This document shows positions 55,574-64,000 of a stretch of DNA of 64,000 nt, in pieces. The position numbers were made by a program, and so were the translations under genes. Source of the stretch: DATFTF01 sp963825175 (lineage in GTDB: Bacteria > Acidobacteriota > Thermoanaerobaculia > UBA5066 > Gp7-AA6). How positions within the stretch are numbered: position 1 is the stretch's first letter; each line of letters starts with the position of its first letter. Below the pieces are notes generated by a model, which ran no database searches, was not told the DNA's origin, and was given only the letters and a program-made list of their open reading frames with translations. The stretch lies in assembly GCA_963825175.1 (NCBI GenBank), contig CAWGSA010000001.1:868001-932000 (forward strand), read 5' to 3'.

Positions 55574-55678
55574 ACCTCCCTACGGCGGCATTACCCGCAT
55601 CAGGTTTGGGGTCTTCCTCCACGGGTACCGTGAGGAACTCTCAGCCGTTCCGCCCTCGGGCGGAGTGGGCTCCCCCGA
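55574..55678 (-). promoter_or_regulatory. TPP riboswitch upstream of thiC
   Basis: On the minus strand the conserved thi-box elements appear in order: GGGGGAGCCC, a variable GC-rich hairpin (CCGCCCGAGGGCGG), the invariant CTGAGA, and CCTGATGCGGGTAATGCCGCCGTAGGGAGG. The final GGGAGG is also the ribosome site of thiC. Thiamine pyrophosphate binding would therefore sequester it and block translation initiation. Confidence 0.93.
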
Positions 55679-55738
55679 CGCCCCAAGTTTATCCCGATCG
55701 GGTCATCCGGGCGCGGGAATTGAATAGACTCTCCAGTC

Positions 55739-55927
55739 ATGGATCCATCGAAAGACTCGAAGGCTCCGCGGACGGGCGAAGCCGCTTCCACGGCCGACGA
55801 GAAGATGACGAAGAAGGAAAAAGAGGAGCTCGAGGAACAGGTCGAGCAGTTCGAGGGGCCCGACCGGCGCGAGATCCGCGGGAGCGACCGCGAGCCGGAG
55901 AAGGACCCCGGGGTCTCGCACTCCTAG
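55739..55927 (+). CDS. Small, highly charged, probably disordered protein
   Basis: A 62-aa frame divergent from thiC. Composition is dominated by Glu, Lys, Asp and Arg (KKEKEELEEQVEQFEGPDRRE), with one short predicted helix and no hydrophobic core. There is no strong ribosome site, but third-position GC is coding-like. No family recognised. Confidence 0.45.
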   Translation: MDPSKDSKAPRTGEAASTADEKMTKKEKEELEEQVEQFEGPDRREIRGSDREPEKDPGVSHS

Positions 55928-55929
55928 AT

Positions 55930-56090
55930 ATCGCGAGAGCTGCGCGAAGGATCTGCGCCTCTTGGCGCACCGCCCCTCGGCTCGCACAAAGGTGCTCGAC
56001 CGAGGGGCTGATCCTTGGCTCCGCTCTCGCTTCCGCGGCGCGCGCCTCCTCCGCTGCCTTCGCGGAGACTTTCGCGCGCCGCGAGCTCTA
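55930..56090 (-). other. Structured intergenic repeat, copy 3
   Basis: Read on the minus strand. The 5' half has the same 11-bp stem as copy 1 (56073-56083 with 56034-56044). Then an outer helix AAGGATC/GATCCTT (56010-56016 with 55947-55953) encloses GCCCCTCGG...CCGAGGGGC (55972-56008, inner GCAC-cttt-GTGC flanked by TCGA and GAG) and TGCGCC-aaga-GGCGCA (55954-55969). The 5' 75 bp is clearly homologous to 771-846. The rest of the 325-bp gap before the kinase shows nothing else. Confidence 0.65.
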
Positions 56091-56252
56091 GATCCGGTTC
56101 GGCTGGCTCGAGACTCTTCGCGGCAGTAGGGGCTGTGGGAGCGTCCGCTTCCACAGTCGGCGTGTGGAGGACAAAGGGCCGCGTGGTTTAGAACCGAAGC
56201 CGTCTCGAGAGCGTACTTCTCAAAGGTCGGGCCGGTAAGATCTCCAGGAACC

Positions 56253-57869
56253 ATGAGCTTCATCCTTCGCAAGAGGCAGTCCTCGGGCGCGCGGCGCGTC
56301 GCGGCGGAAACGCCGACGGCTTTTCTGCCTCCGGAGCTCGTTTCGGCGGGAGCCCAACGACTTGGAGTCCTCGGTCTGATCGCCGCCAGCGTCACCGTGC
56401 TCCTTTCCGTGGTCGACTGGCACACCTTCTCCAGGACCGCGCCGTTGCCCGCTGCCTCCCAGACGATCTGGCTCGCGGCGGGGATCGGCGGAGTCGTTCT
56501 TTCCCTCGCCATCTCGTGGGCCGCCTTTCGGGAGATGGCGGCCCCGGAGACGCTCCTCGACTTCGGGCTCCTGTACGAAGTGGCCCTCGCCCTTTGCATC
56601 TCCCTGGGGTTTCACGCCGTGCCGGTCGCTTCTGCCGTGATCCCGCGGGGCTGGAGCGCGGTCGCGGTGTGGATCCTGGCCTATCCCCTGATCGTGCCGG
56701 GCACGCGGGGAAAGACCCTGCTCGCGACGATCGCCGCGGCGGCCATGGATCCGCTGGGCCTGGCCATCCATGTCCTGGCGGGAAATCCGGCGCCGTCTTT
56801 TCCTCGGGCCACCGTCCTCTTCCTGCCGACCTTCGTCTGCGCGGCCGTCGCGATCATCGTTTCCCGGATCGTCTACGCCCTGTCCGTCGAAGCCGGAAAA
56901 GGGCAGGAGATGGGCAGCTACAACCTCGAGGAGATGCTGGGACGCGGGGGCATGGGAGAGGTCTGGAAAGCGAGCCACAGGCTGCTGGCCCGCTCGGCGG
57001 CGATCAAGCTGATCCGCCCCGACACTCTCGGAAGCGACGCGCGCGAGTGGTTGAAGCGCTTCGAGCGGGAGGCCAGGGCCACGGCCGGGCTGCGCTCCCC
57101 TCACACGGTCGACATCTACGACTATGGAACCACCGAGGACGGGACCTTCTACTACGTCATGGAGCTGCTGGAGGGCTTCGATCTGGAATCGCTCGTGACC
57201 GACTTCGGCGTCGTGCCTCCCGAGCGCGCGGTCCACATCCTCGTTCAGGCCTGCCATTCCCTGGCCGAAGCGCACCAGGGGGGACTGATCCATCGCGACG
57301 TAAAGCCCGCCAACATCTATGTGTGCCGTTACGGCCTCGATTGGGACTTCGTCAAGCTGCTCGATTTCGGGTTGGTCAAGGCGACCGGCGTGCCCGACGA
57401 CCGCCGCCAGCTCACGCTCGCCGGGGTCATCGCCGGCACGCCCGGGTACATGCCGCCGGAGATCGGCATGGGAAATCCCGACATCGACTGGCGCGCGGAC
57501 ATCTATGCCCTCGGCTGCGTCGGTTACTGGCTCTTGACCGGGCACCAGGTCTTCGACGGCGCGACGCCGATGCAGGTCATCATGGCGCACGTCCAGGCGT
57601 CGCCGGTCCCTTTGTCACAACGCGCAGCCCAGAAGATCCCCCGCGAGCTCGAGCAGCTCGTCATGTCCTGTCTGCGCAAGGACCCCAACGACCGACCGCA
57701 GACGATGCAGGAGCTGGCGCACGCGCTTCAGGCGATCGCTCTGGAAGCGCCGTGGACGCAGGAGCGGGCCCGTCGGTGGTGGTTCGAGCACGCCGGCGCG
57801 GCATCCAGGCGCAGGCCCGAACCGGCCGCGCAGGTCTCGGCGCCGGGCGCCGCATCACTCTCGGCCTGA
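56253..57869 (+). CDS. Ser/Thr protein kinase with N-terminal six-helix membrane domain
   Basis: A 538-aa kinase with an unusual layout. Six hydrophobic helices come first (about 35-210: VLGLIAASVTVLLSV, WLAAGIGGVVLSLAI, YEVALALCISLGF, VAVWILAYPLIVP, IAAAAMDPLGLAIHV, LPTFVCAAVAIIVS). A complete kinase domain follows (about 225-490) with GRGGMGEVW, AAIKLIRP, HRDVKPAN, DFGLVK and GTPGYMPPE. The membrane part resembles no sensor I can name. Most kinases in this window have one helix after the catalytic domain, so this one differs in topology. Starts at ATG 56253. Confidence 0.9.
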   Translation: MSFILRKRQSSGARRVAAETPTAFLPPELVSAGAQRLGVLGLIAASVTVLLSVVDWHTFSRTAPLPAASQTIWLAAGIGGVVLSLAISWAAFREMAAPETLLDFGLLYEVALALCISLGFHAVPVASAVIPRGWSAVAVWILAYPLIVPGTRGKTLLATIAAAAMDPLGLAIHVLAGNPAPSFPRATVLFLPTFVCAAVAIIVSRIVYALSVEAGKGQEMGSYNLEEMLGRGGMGEVWKASHRLLARSAAIKLIRPDTLGSDAREWLKRFEREARATAGLRSPHTVDIYDYGTTEDGTFYYVMELLEGFDLESLVTDFGVVPPERAVHILVQACHSLAEAHQGGLIHRDVKPANIYVCRYGLDWDFVKLLDFGLVKATGVPDDRRQLTLAGVIAGTPGYMPPEIGMGNPDIDWRADIYALGCVGYWLLTGHQVFDGATPMQVIMAHVQASPVPLSQRAAQKIPRELEQLVMSCLRKDPNDRPQTMQELAHALQAIALEAPWTQERARRWWFEHAGAASRRRPEPAAQVSAPGAASLSA

Positions 57870-58256
57870 TCTCTTCGACGCGATCGGTCGTCGACCCGCC
57901 GCTGCGGTTCCCGTAGAGATCCACGCCCTCTCCATATCGCCACTTCGGAAAAATGAATTTAGATCCCAATAATTGGATAAACGGCTACTAAAACATGTCG
58001 CGTTTATTGACGCCATGCAAAACAAACACCTTGTTTTCATCAGTTTAAATTTGAATATTTTTGCCGCGCTGTTTGGAACACCTTTCGCTTAGACGTCCAC
58101 AACCAACTCATGAGGAATCAAGGACTGGGAACGCTTGACCACTCGAAGGAAAGGAGGCGGGAGGGTAACTGGACTTTGGCGAGGTCTGGTCGACCTCAAC
58201 GAGCACTTTCGAACGATCGTGAGTTTCCAACAACGAAGAGAGAGGGAGGAAGAACG
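57870..58256 (+). promoter_or_regulatory. AT-rich leader of the second TonB-dependent receptor
   Basis: 387 bp without a gene. The AT-rich stretch at 57950-58070 includes a dyad AAAACAA-acacc-TTGTTTT (58019-58037) and TTTAAATTTGAATATTTTTG, unlike the surrounding GC-rich DNA. It probably holds the promoter or regulator site of the receptor. The ribosome site GAGGGAGGAAGAACG precedes ATG 58257. Confidence 0.4.
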
Positions 58257-61176
58257 ATGAGAATCAGAAGCCGGGGCCTCGCGGCGTTCGTCGCCGTGCT
58301 TGCGCTCCTGGCCGTCGGCAGCGCGCTCAATGCGCAGCAGCTGACGGGAAACATTTTCGGCTACGCCGCCGACGAGCAGGGCGGACGGCTGCCGGGCGTT
58401 ACCGTGACGCTGACCGGAGGCGGGGCTCCCCAGGTCTTCACCACGGACTCCCGCGGCGAGTACCGGTTCCTGAACATCCCTCCGGGCGGCAACTACACGC
58501 TGACCTTCGACCTCCAGGGCTTCACCAAGGTGACCAAGTCGGGCGTGCAGGTCTCCATCGGCACGCGACACGCAGACTTCGGCCACGCTGAAGCTCTCGA
58601 GCGTCGAGGCCACGGTCACGGTGCACGGCGAATCGGCGCTGCTCGAGACCCGCAGGGTCGAGACCGGCGCGACCGTCAGCCAGGTGGAGTTGAAGTCGAT
58701 CCCCTCGGCTCGCGACCCCTGGGTCGTCCTGCAGTCGGTCCCGGGCATCCAGGTCGACCGCGTGAACGTCGGCGGCAGCGAAAGCGGACAGCAGTCCGTC
58801 TACGTCGGCAAGGGCGCGCAGACCAATCAGGGCGTGTGGAACGTGGACGGCGTGACGATCACGGACATGGGCGCGCTCGGCTCCTCGCCGGCCTATTACG
58901 ACTTCGACTCCTTCGAGGAGATCCAGGTCGGCACAGGCGGAACGGATCTCTCGGCGGCCACGCCGGGCGTGCAGCTGAATCTGGTGACCAAGCGCGGCAC
59001 CAACGATTACCACGGCAGCGCGCGCATGCTGCTCGAGAAAGGACAGGTGGCAGGCCGACAACACGCCCGACGAGCTGCTGGCACCAGGGCGTGGGCGGCG
59101 CCGGCGCGGCAACCACATCAACGAAGTGCAGGACTACGGCGTCGAGGTCGGCGGACCGCTGTGGAAGGACCACGCCTGGTTGTGGGCCTCCTATGGGCGC
59201 AACCAGGTCGACCTCGATCACCGCCGGCGACGTGTCGGACAAGACGACGCTCGAGGGCGTCAACGGCAAGTTGAACGTCCAGTTCCTGGAGTCGACGGCC
59301 GGAACGCTCTTCTACTCGCGCGACGACAAGTTGAAGTTCGGGCGCAGCGCCGGCACCGCTCCGCCCCGCTCCGACCTCCTGGAACCAGGACGGCCCCACG
59401 ACGATCTGGAAGGGCGAGCTGTCCCAGGTCTTCTCCTCTCAACTGTTCGCCACGGCGTCCTACTCGTTCGTCGACGGCGGGTTCGAGCTGATCCCGCAGG
59501 GCGGCGTCAACGTGGACGCCTTCCGCGACGCGAACGGCAGCTAGCAGAACAGCTATTCCTTCTACCAGACCAGCCGCCCTCAGCATCAGGTGGCGGCCAA
59601 CAGCTCGTTCTTCTTCAACACGGGCTCGCTCGGGCATGAGCTCAAGTTCGGATTCCAGTACCGGCACACCCCCGTCGCTTCCCACTCCGGGTATCCCGGG
59701 CCGACGGCGAGCGAGGGGCTCTTTGACAGTCGGCAGCGACCACAGAGCAGATCGCCTCTTTGAGCCGGGTTGCGTCCTATTCCAACAACGTCGAGTTCTA
59801 CAACGGTTTCCTGGGCGACACGATCACAGCGGGCAACCTGACGATCAACGCCGGCGTGCGCTATGACGTTCAGAGGGGCAACACCGGCGCGGCCACCGTT
59901 TTGGCCAACCCGATCATCCCGGACATCATGCCCGGCTTCTCCGTCTCGGCCGGACCGACGGTCATCAAGTGGAAGAACTGGGAGCCCCGCGTCGGAGCGA
60001 CCTACGCGGTCGGCGACGCAGAAGAAGCTGCTGCTCAAGGCGAGCTACGCCCGCTACGCGGACCAGCTCGGCAGCGGCACGGTTTCCAAGGTCAACGCCA
60101 TTCCCGGATACTCCTACCTCCAGTACTACTGGACCGATCTCAACCACGACCACAAGATCCGCGCGATGAGATCGATTTCGGCAAGGGCATCTACGACTTC
60201 TACAACATCGATCCCGACCAATACCGATCGCCACGAACGTCTTCAACGCGATCGATCCGAACCTGAAGGCCCCCACCACCGACGAGTTCATCGTGGGCGC
60301 GGATTACGAGCTCATGCCGGACCTGGTCGTCGGAGGCCGCCTACACCTACCGGAAGTACAAGGACTCCCTGACCAGCCGGGCATCGGGCTGACGGCGGCG
60401 GACTTCACGTTGGGCTCGACGTCAGCACGAACGATCTTCACCGATTTCCATGGGACGTCCACCACGGTCAGATTCCCGTCTACAAGCTGAATCCGGGCGT
60501 GGATGTCCCCAGCGGATCACCGCCACGAACGCTTCCGGTTACGACGAGACCTACAACGGCGTCGAGCTGACCTTGAACAAGCGTCTCTCCAACAAGTGGT
60601 CGGCTCGCGGCAGCTTCACCTACACCGACTGGAAGCAGCACGCGGACAGTCTCGATGCCTGCAACGGCCTCGGCATCCAGAAGTCCGGACAACGTGCTCT
60701 CCAACAACTCCTTCGGCGCGAAGCTGCGCCAACGGGGACATCGTGGCTCCGCGCTCGGCCGGCAGCGGCAGCAAGGGCAACGTCTTCCTGAACTCCAAGT
60801 GGCAGTTCAACGTCAGCGGCCTCTATCAGCTTGCCGCTGGGCTTCGACATCGCCGCGAACTTCTTCGGCCGTCAGGGCTATCCCTTCGTCCGCTGGATCA
60901 ACACCAACGCCGGGCGACGGCCTGGGCACGCGCAGCATCATCGACGGGAAGCTCGACTCGGTGCGCAACCCGAACGTCTACGACATCGATCTGCGTTTCG
61001 ACAAGAATATCCAGGTCAACCCGTTGACGATCACCCTCTCGGCGGAAGTGTTCAATCTCACCAACCAGTCCACGGTTCTGCAGCGCCAGGGGCGCGAGGA
61101 CCTCTCCTCCTACAACCAGATCATCGAGATCCAGGCCCCGCGCGTCCTGCGGCTGGGAGCCCGCATCTCCTTCTAG
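58257..61176 (+). pseudogene. Oar-like TonB-dependent receptor with many frameshifts
   Basis: Pieces in all three frames add up to one receptor of about 970 aa. They are a signal peptide and carboxypeptidase-regulatory domain (MRIRSRG...LPGVTVTLTGG), a plug-like part (VPGIQVDRVN..., GVWNVDGVTITDMG), barrel segments (YGVEVGGPLWKDHAWLWASY, LTINAGVRYDV, YNGVELTLNKRLSNKW) and a C-terminus LRLGARISF ending in Phe. Single-base insertions or deletions near 58568, 59039, 59215, 59363, 60018, 60164, 60227 and 60335 (and more), plus a TAG at about 59542 in place of an expected Trp, break the frame. The amino acids are otherwise well conserved. Either the assembly has indel errors here or the gene died very recently. 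Confidence 0.8.
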
Positions 61177-61207
61177 CTTCGCCTCCTTTCGATTCGATAG
61201 ACTCCTT

Positions 61208-61239
61208 GCCCCGGCGGCTTCCGGCCGCCGGGGCTTTTT
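61208..61239 (+). terminator. Strong rho-independent terminator after the receptor gene
   Basis: An 11-bp perfect GC stem (61208-61218 with 61224-61234) with a TTCCG loop is followed by TTTTTC. Confidence 0.92.
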
Positions 61240-61257
61240 CTTTGGAGGAGGGACGTT

Positions 61258-62228
61258 ATGCGAGTTCGGTGGACGGCGCTCCTGGCTCTGGGCTGGCGGC
61301 GGCGTGTGCCCCGGTCGCTCTGGCTCAGGACTGGCGCGGCACCGGCCGGCTGGACGGCTGGGTCAAGGACGACAAGGGGCAGCCGGTCGAGGGCGCCGTG
61401 GTCCAGATGGTCGATGGAAAACCGCAACAGCGGCCCCGAAGGCCAAGACCAACAAGAAAGGGTACTGGGCGATCCTCGGAATCGCCGGCGGGAAGTGGAA
61501 CATGGACATCTCCGCCTGCGGGCTACGAGACTCAAGAAGCTCTCCGTGCACGATTTCCGAAGCCGAGCCGCACGCCGCCGATGGAGATCCAGCTGAAGGC
61601 CGAGGTGGCGCAGGCGGCGCCGGGAGGACAGGGCGTCGCCACGGCAGCCCTCCGCGACCGGACAGCAGGTCAAGGAGGCGATCGAGACCGGCAACAAGCT
61701 TCTGGGAGACAAGAAGTACGCCGAAGCCCGGGCCGAATACGAGAAGGCCCTGGCGCTCGTGCCGGACAATCCCGCGATTCTCAAGGGGATCGTCCAGACC
61801 TACCACGGCGAGAAGAACACGGACAAGGAGATCGAGCTTCTGCGGAAAGTCACCCAGCTCGATCCTGCCGACTCCGACACCCGCCTCCTGCTGGGCAGCG
61901 TTCTCCTCCAGCAGGGCAAGCTCGACGAGGGCAAGACGCATTCTGGACGGGCTGCCGCCCGGAGCGGTGAAGGATCCCGCGGTCTACGTCAACGTCGGCA
62001 TCCTGTTCCTGAACAAGAACGACCCGGCGCAGGCCGTCGCCTACCTGGGCAAGGGCGATCGAGCTCGACCCGAACCAGGCGGACCCGTACTACTACCGGG
62101 GCCTCGCCCTCATGCAGCAGAAGAAAAACGCCGACGCGAAAGCCGACTTCCAGAAGTATCTCCAGATCGCTCCCAACGGTCCGGAGGCCAAGGAGATCAA
62201 GCAGGACCTCCTGCCAGCCGTCAAATGA
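61258..62228 (+). pseudogene. Carboxypeptidase-regulatory / TPR exported protein, frameshifted
   Basis: Frames combined give a signal peptide, a short regulatory-like beta domain (DWRGTGRLDGWVKDDKGQPV, KTNKKGYWAILGIAGGKW) and at least four TPR units (ETGNKLLGDKKYAEARAEYE, ALVPDNPAILKGIVQTYHGE, AELDPNQADPYYYRGLALMQ-type). It ends LLPAVK at the TGA at 62226. Indels near 61290, 61430, 61520, 61660, 61945 and 62055 break it. The ribosome site GGAGGAGGG precedes ATG 61258. The stop overlaps the ATG of the sulfatase gene (ATGA), so the two are coupled. The defect has the same character as in the receptor gene upstream. Confidence 0.75.
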
Positions 62229-64000
62229 TTCTCGAACCTCCGGCGCAACGAGCCGCTCGCTCCCGGGCGCGAGTGCTCGTTCTCGCAGGAGTGGCTCTTC
62301 TCGCGGCTTGCCGCGGGGGCGGTCGGGCTCCGGCGCCGGCCGGAAAGACACCACTCGGGCGCCCGGACGTCGTTCTCGTCACCATCGACACCCTGCGGGC
62401 CGACGCAGTCGGCTTCATGGGAAACCGCCGCGTGGAAACGCCACAGCTCGACCGTCTGGCCCGGGAAGGGGCGGTCTTCGAGCAGGCCCACGCCTCCAAC
62501 GTCATCACGCTCCCTTCGCACACCAACATCCTGACCGGGCGCTACCCCTTCGAGCACGGCGTGCGCGACAACGCCGGCTTCGCCCTGGGCGACCGCCTCC
62601 CGACCATGGCGACGCTGCTCAAGGCCGACGGATACGTCACCGGCGCGTTCGTGGCCGCTTTCCCGCTCGACTCCCGATTCGGGCTGAACCGCGGCTTCGA
62701 CGTCTACGACCAGCGCTACCCGCCCTCGGGCTCGCCATACGACTTCGTCATGCAGGAGCGTCCCGGAAAAGAAGTCGTGGCCGCCGGTCTGACCTGGTTT
62801 TCGAGCCAGAGCGGAAAGCCGCGCTTCCTGTGGGTCCATATCTACGAGCCGCACGCCCCGTACCGGCCTCCGCCGGAGTTTGCCGCGAAGTTCGCCGACG
62901 ACCCGTACCTGGGCGAGGTTTCCACGGCGGACGCCGCGCTCGCGCCGCTCTTCGACGCGGTCCGCCGGGACAACGTGCTCGTCGTCGTCACGGGCGACCA
63001 CGGAGAGGCGCGGGGCGGCCACGGCGAGCTGACCCACGGCCTCTTCGCCTACGAGGAGACGCTCCACGTGCCCCTGCTGCTCTGGTCTCCCGGACGGGTC
63101 GCCGCGCAGCGCAGCCGGCGCCTGGCGCGGCACGTGGACATTCTTCCGACGGTTCTTTCCGCGGCCGGCGTGACCCCGCCCAAGGACCTTCCCGGCCGCT
63201 CGCTGCTCGGGCCGGAGGAGAGCGTGACGGACTACTTCGAGTCGCTCTCGAGCTCCTTCAACCGCGGCTGGGCGCCGCTCGCCGGCATCTTCGACGGCCG
63301 TTACAAGTTCATCGATCTTCCCATTCCGGAGCTCTACGACCTCGCCTCGGATCCCGGCGAGACGGTCAATCTCTTCTCCAAACAGCCGGAGATCGCCGCC
63401 CGGCTGAAGCGCCTGCTTCCGAAGCCCGGCTCGGCCGCTCCCAGCCCCGACTCGGAGACGGCCCGGCGGCTGCTGGCGCTCGGCTACCTCTCCGGCGGAG
63501 CCAAGCCGAAGGCGGTCTACACGCCGGAGGACGATCCCAAGCGCCTGGTCGGCGTGGACAACCAGATCCATCGCGTCATCGAGCTCTTCCAGACCGGCAA
63601 ACGCGCGGAGGCGATCGCTCTCGCGCGCCGGATCGTCGCGGAGCGTCCGGCCATGCCGACGGGGTACGAGTTCCTGGCCTTCCTCCTGCAGGACGCGGGC
63701 GACGACCGGAGCGCCGCCCGGGTGCTGCGCGAGGCGGACCGAAAGGGTCTGGCGTCCGAGCCGATGCGCGTACGGCTGGGGCTCATCCTCTCGGAGGAGG
63801 GGCAGAGCCAGGAAGCCCTGGCGGTTCTGCAGCCGCTCTCATCCAGGTCCGATCCCGATGCGCAGAACGCCCTGGGGATTGCTCTGGCGGACGCCGGAAG
63901 GATCCCGGACGCCCTGGCGATTTTCGAAAAGATCCTGGCTCGGGACCCCAACGACGCGGTCGCCCTCCAGAACGAGGGAATCACCCGATTGAAGGCAGGG
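62225..64000 (+). CDS. Sulfatase-family lipoprotein with C-terminal TPRs (runs off the window)
   Basis: 592 codons to the window end, partial at 3', with no frameshift. A lipobox (LLAAC, Cys29) marks a lipoprotein. The alkaline-phosphatase-superfamily core has DTLRAD (D55), TLPSHTNILTGRYP with Thr95 where sulfatases have the formylglycine Cys/Ser of CxPxR, and VTGDHGEARGGHGE. The Thr nucleophile position links it to phosphotransferase-like members rather than true sulfatases. From about residue 440 TPR units follow (AIALARRIVAERP, ALAIFEKILARDPNDAVAL). ATG 62225 overlaps the upstream stop. This sulfatase-TPR form is common in Acidobacteriota. Confidence 0.87.
   Translation, partial: MILEPPAQRAARSRARVLVLAGVALLAACRGGGRAPAPAGKTPLGRPDVVLVTIDTLRADAVGFMGNRRVETPQLDRLAREGAVFEQAHASNVITLPSHTNILTGRYPFEHGVRDNAGFALGDRLPTMATLLKADGYVTGAFVAAFPLDSRFGLNRGFDVYDQRYPPSGSPYDFVMQERPGKEVVAAGLTWFSSQSGKPRFLWVHIYEPHAPYRPPPEFAAKFADDPYLGEVSTADAALAPLFDAVRRDNVLVVVTGDHGEARGGHGELTHGLFAYEETLHVPLLLWSPGRVAAQRSRRLARHVDILPTVLSAAGVTPPKDLPGRSLLGPEESVTDYFESLSSSFNRGWAPLAGIFDGRYKFIDLPIPELYDLASDPGETVNLFSKQPEIAARLKRLLPKPGSAAPSPDSETARRLLALGYLSGGAKPKAVYTPEDDPKRLVGVDNQIHRVIELFQTGKRAEAIALARRIVAERPAMPTGYEFLAFLLQDAGDDRSAARVLREADRKGLASEPMRVRLGLILSEEGQSQEALAVLQPLSSRSDPDAQNALGIALADAGRIPDALAIFEKILARDPNDAVALQNEGITRLKAG

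Noticed and set aside
55928..56252. Extra small ORFs in the gap before the 6-TM kinase
   Set aside because: The frames arise from the structured repeat, with no start site or conservation.

Overview
The window is high-GC bacterial DNA. Its gene content suggests an uncultured Acidobacteriota, perhaps a Thermoanaerobaculia-like lineage. The reasons are five Hanks-type Ser/Thr kinases fused to beta-propeller, TPR, winged-helix or multi-TM modules, an ECF sigma factor coupled to a kinase-TPR gene, TonB-dependent receptors with a carboxypeptidase-regulatory N-terminus, NHL and virginiamycin-lyase-like propellers, and a sulfatase-TPR lipoprotein. The lineage is inferred from family content only; no rRNA or tRNA is present. 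I saw no transposase, integrase, prophage or CRISPR array.

Layout. 0-8.5 kb: arfB, a 17-copy heptamer array, a structured repeat, a TonB-dependent receptor, a radical SAM/SPASM protein, a second heptamer array, a secreted M64 metallopeptidase and a kinase. 8.7-13.9 kb: an NHL/PKD secreted protein, a Gly/Ala-linker membrane protein and cysK. 13.9-20.4 kb, minus strand: a kinase-propeller, a 74-aa peptide and a SagB-type dehydrogenase (possible RiPP locus), and a beta-helix protein. 20.4-25.6 kb: an overlapping trio of ECF sigma, kinase-TPR and a large acyl-CoA dehydrogenase. 25.6-36.3 kb: mostly housekeeping genes (menG/ubiE, ettA, a PqqB-like hydrolase, DUF983, a saccharopine-dehydrogenase-like protein, BrxA/B-like, a Tat-exported M24 peptidase, a DUF5009/HGSNAT-like membrane protein and a secreted esterase).

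36.3-51.2 kb is the most distinctive block. Nine minus-strand genes for exported or membrane-anchored proteins run head to tail. Four are tandem paralogues built as signal peptide, 'PCR...NGYY' domain, GVxG-repeat shaft and conserved C-terminal beta domain. A winged-helix/kinase/TPR regulator, interrupted by one frameshift, is transcribed divergently 95 bp from the first paralogue. The 'PCR...NGYF' domain recurs at the C-terminus of the 18-20 kb beta-helix protein and as a 20-codon gene remnant at 25.6 kb, so it is a mobile surface module in this genome.

51.2-64 kb: a VOC protein, a Vgb-like propeller and thiC with a TPP riboswitch; a structured repeat; a 6-TM kinase; then an Oar-like TonB-dependent receptor and a carboxypeptidase-regulatory/TPR lipoprotein-partner gene. 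These last two are broken by many single-base indels. The final gene is a clean sulfatase-family/TPR lipoprotein that runs off the window.

The main non-protein find is a family of covarying multi-hairpin elements, three copies at about 0.8, 28.4 and 56.0 kb, mostly between gene ends. A family of GGCGTGA-type heptamer arrays also occupies several intergenic gaps.
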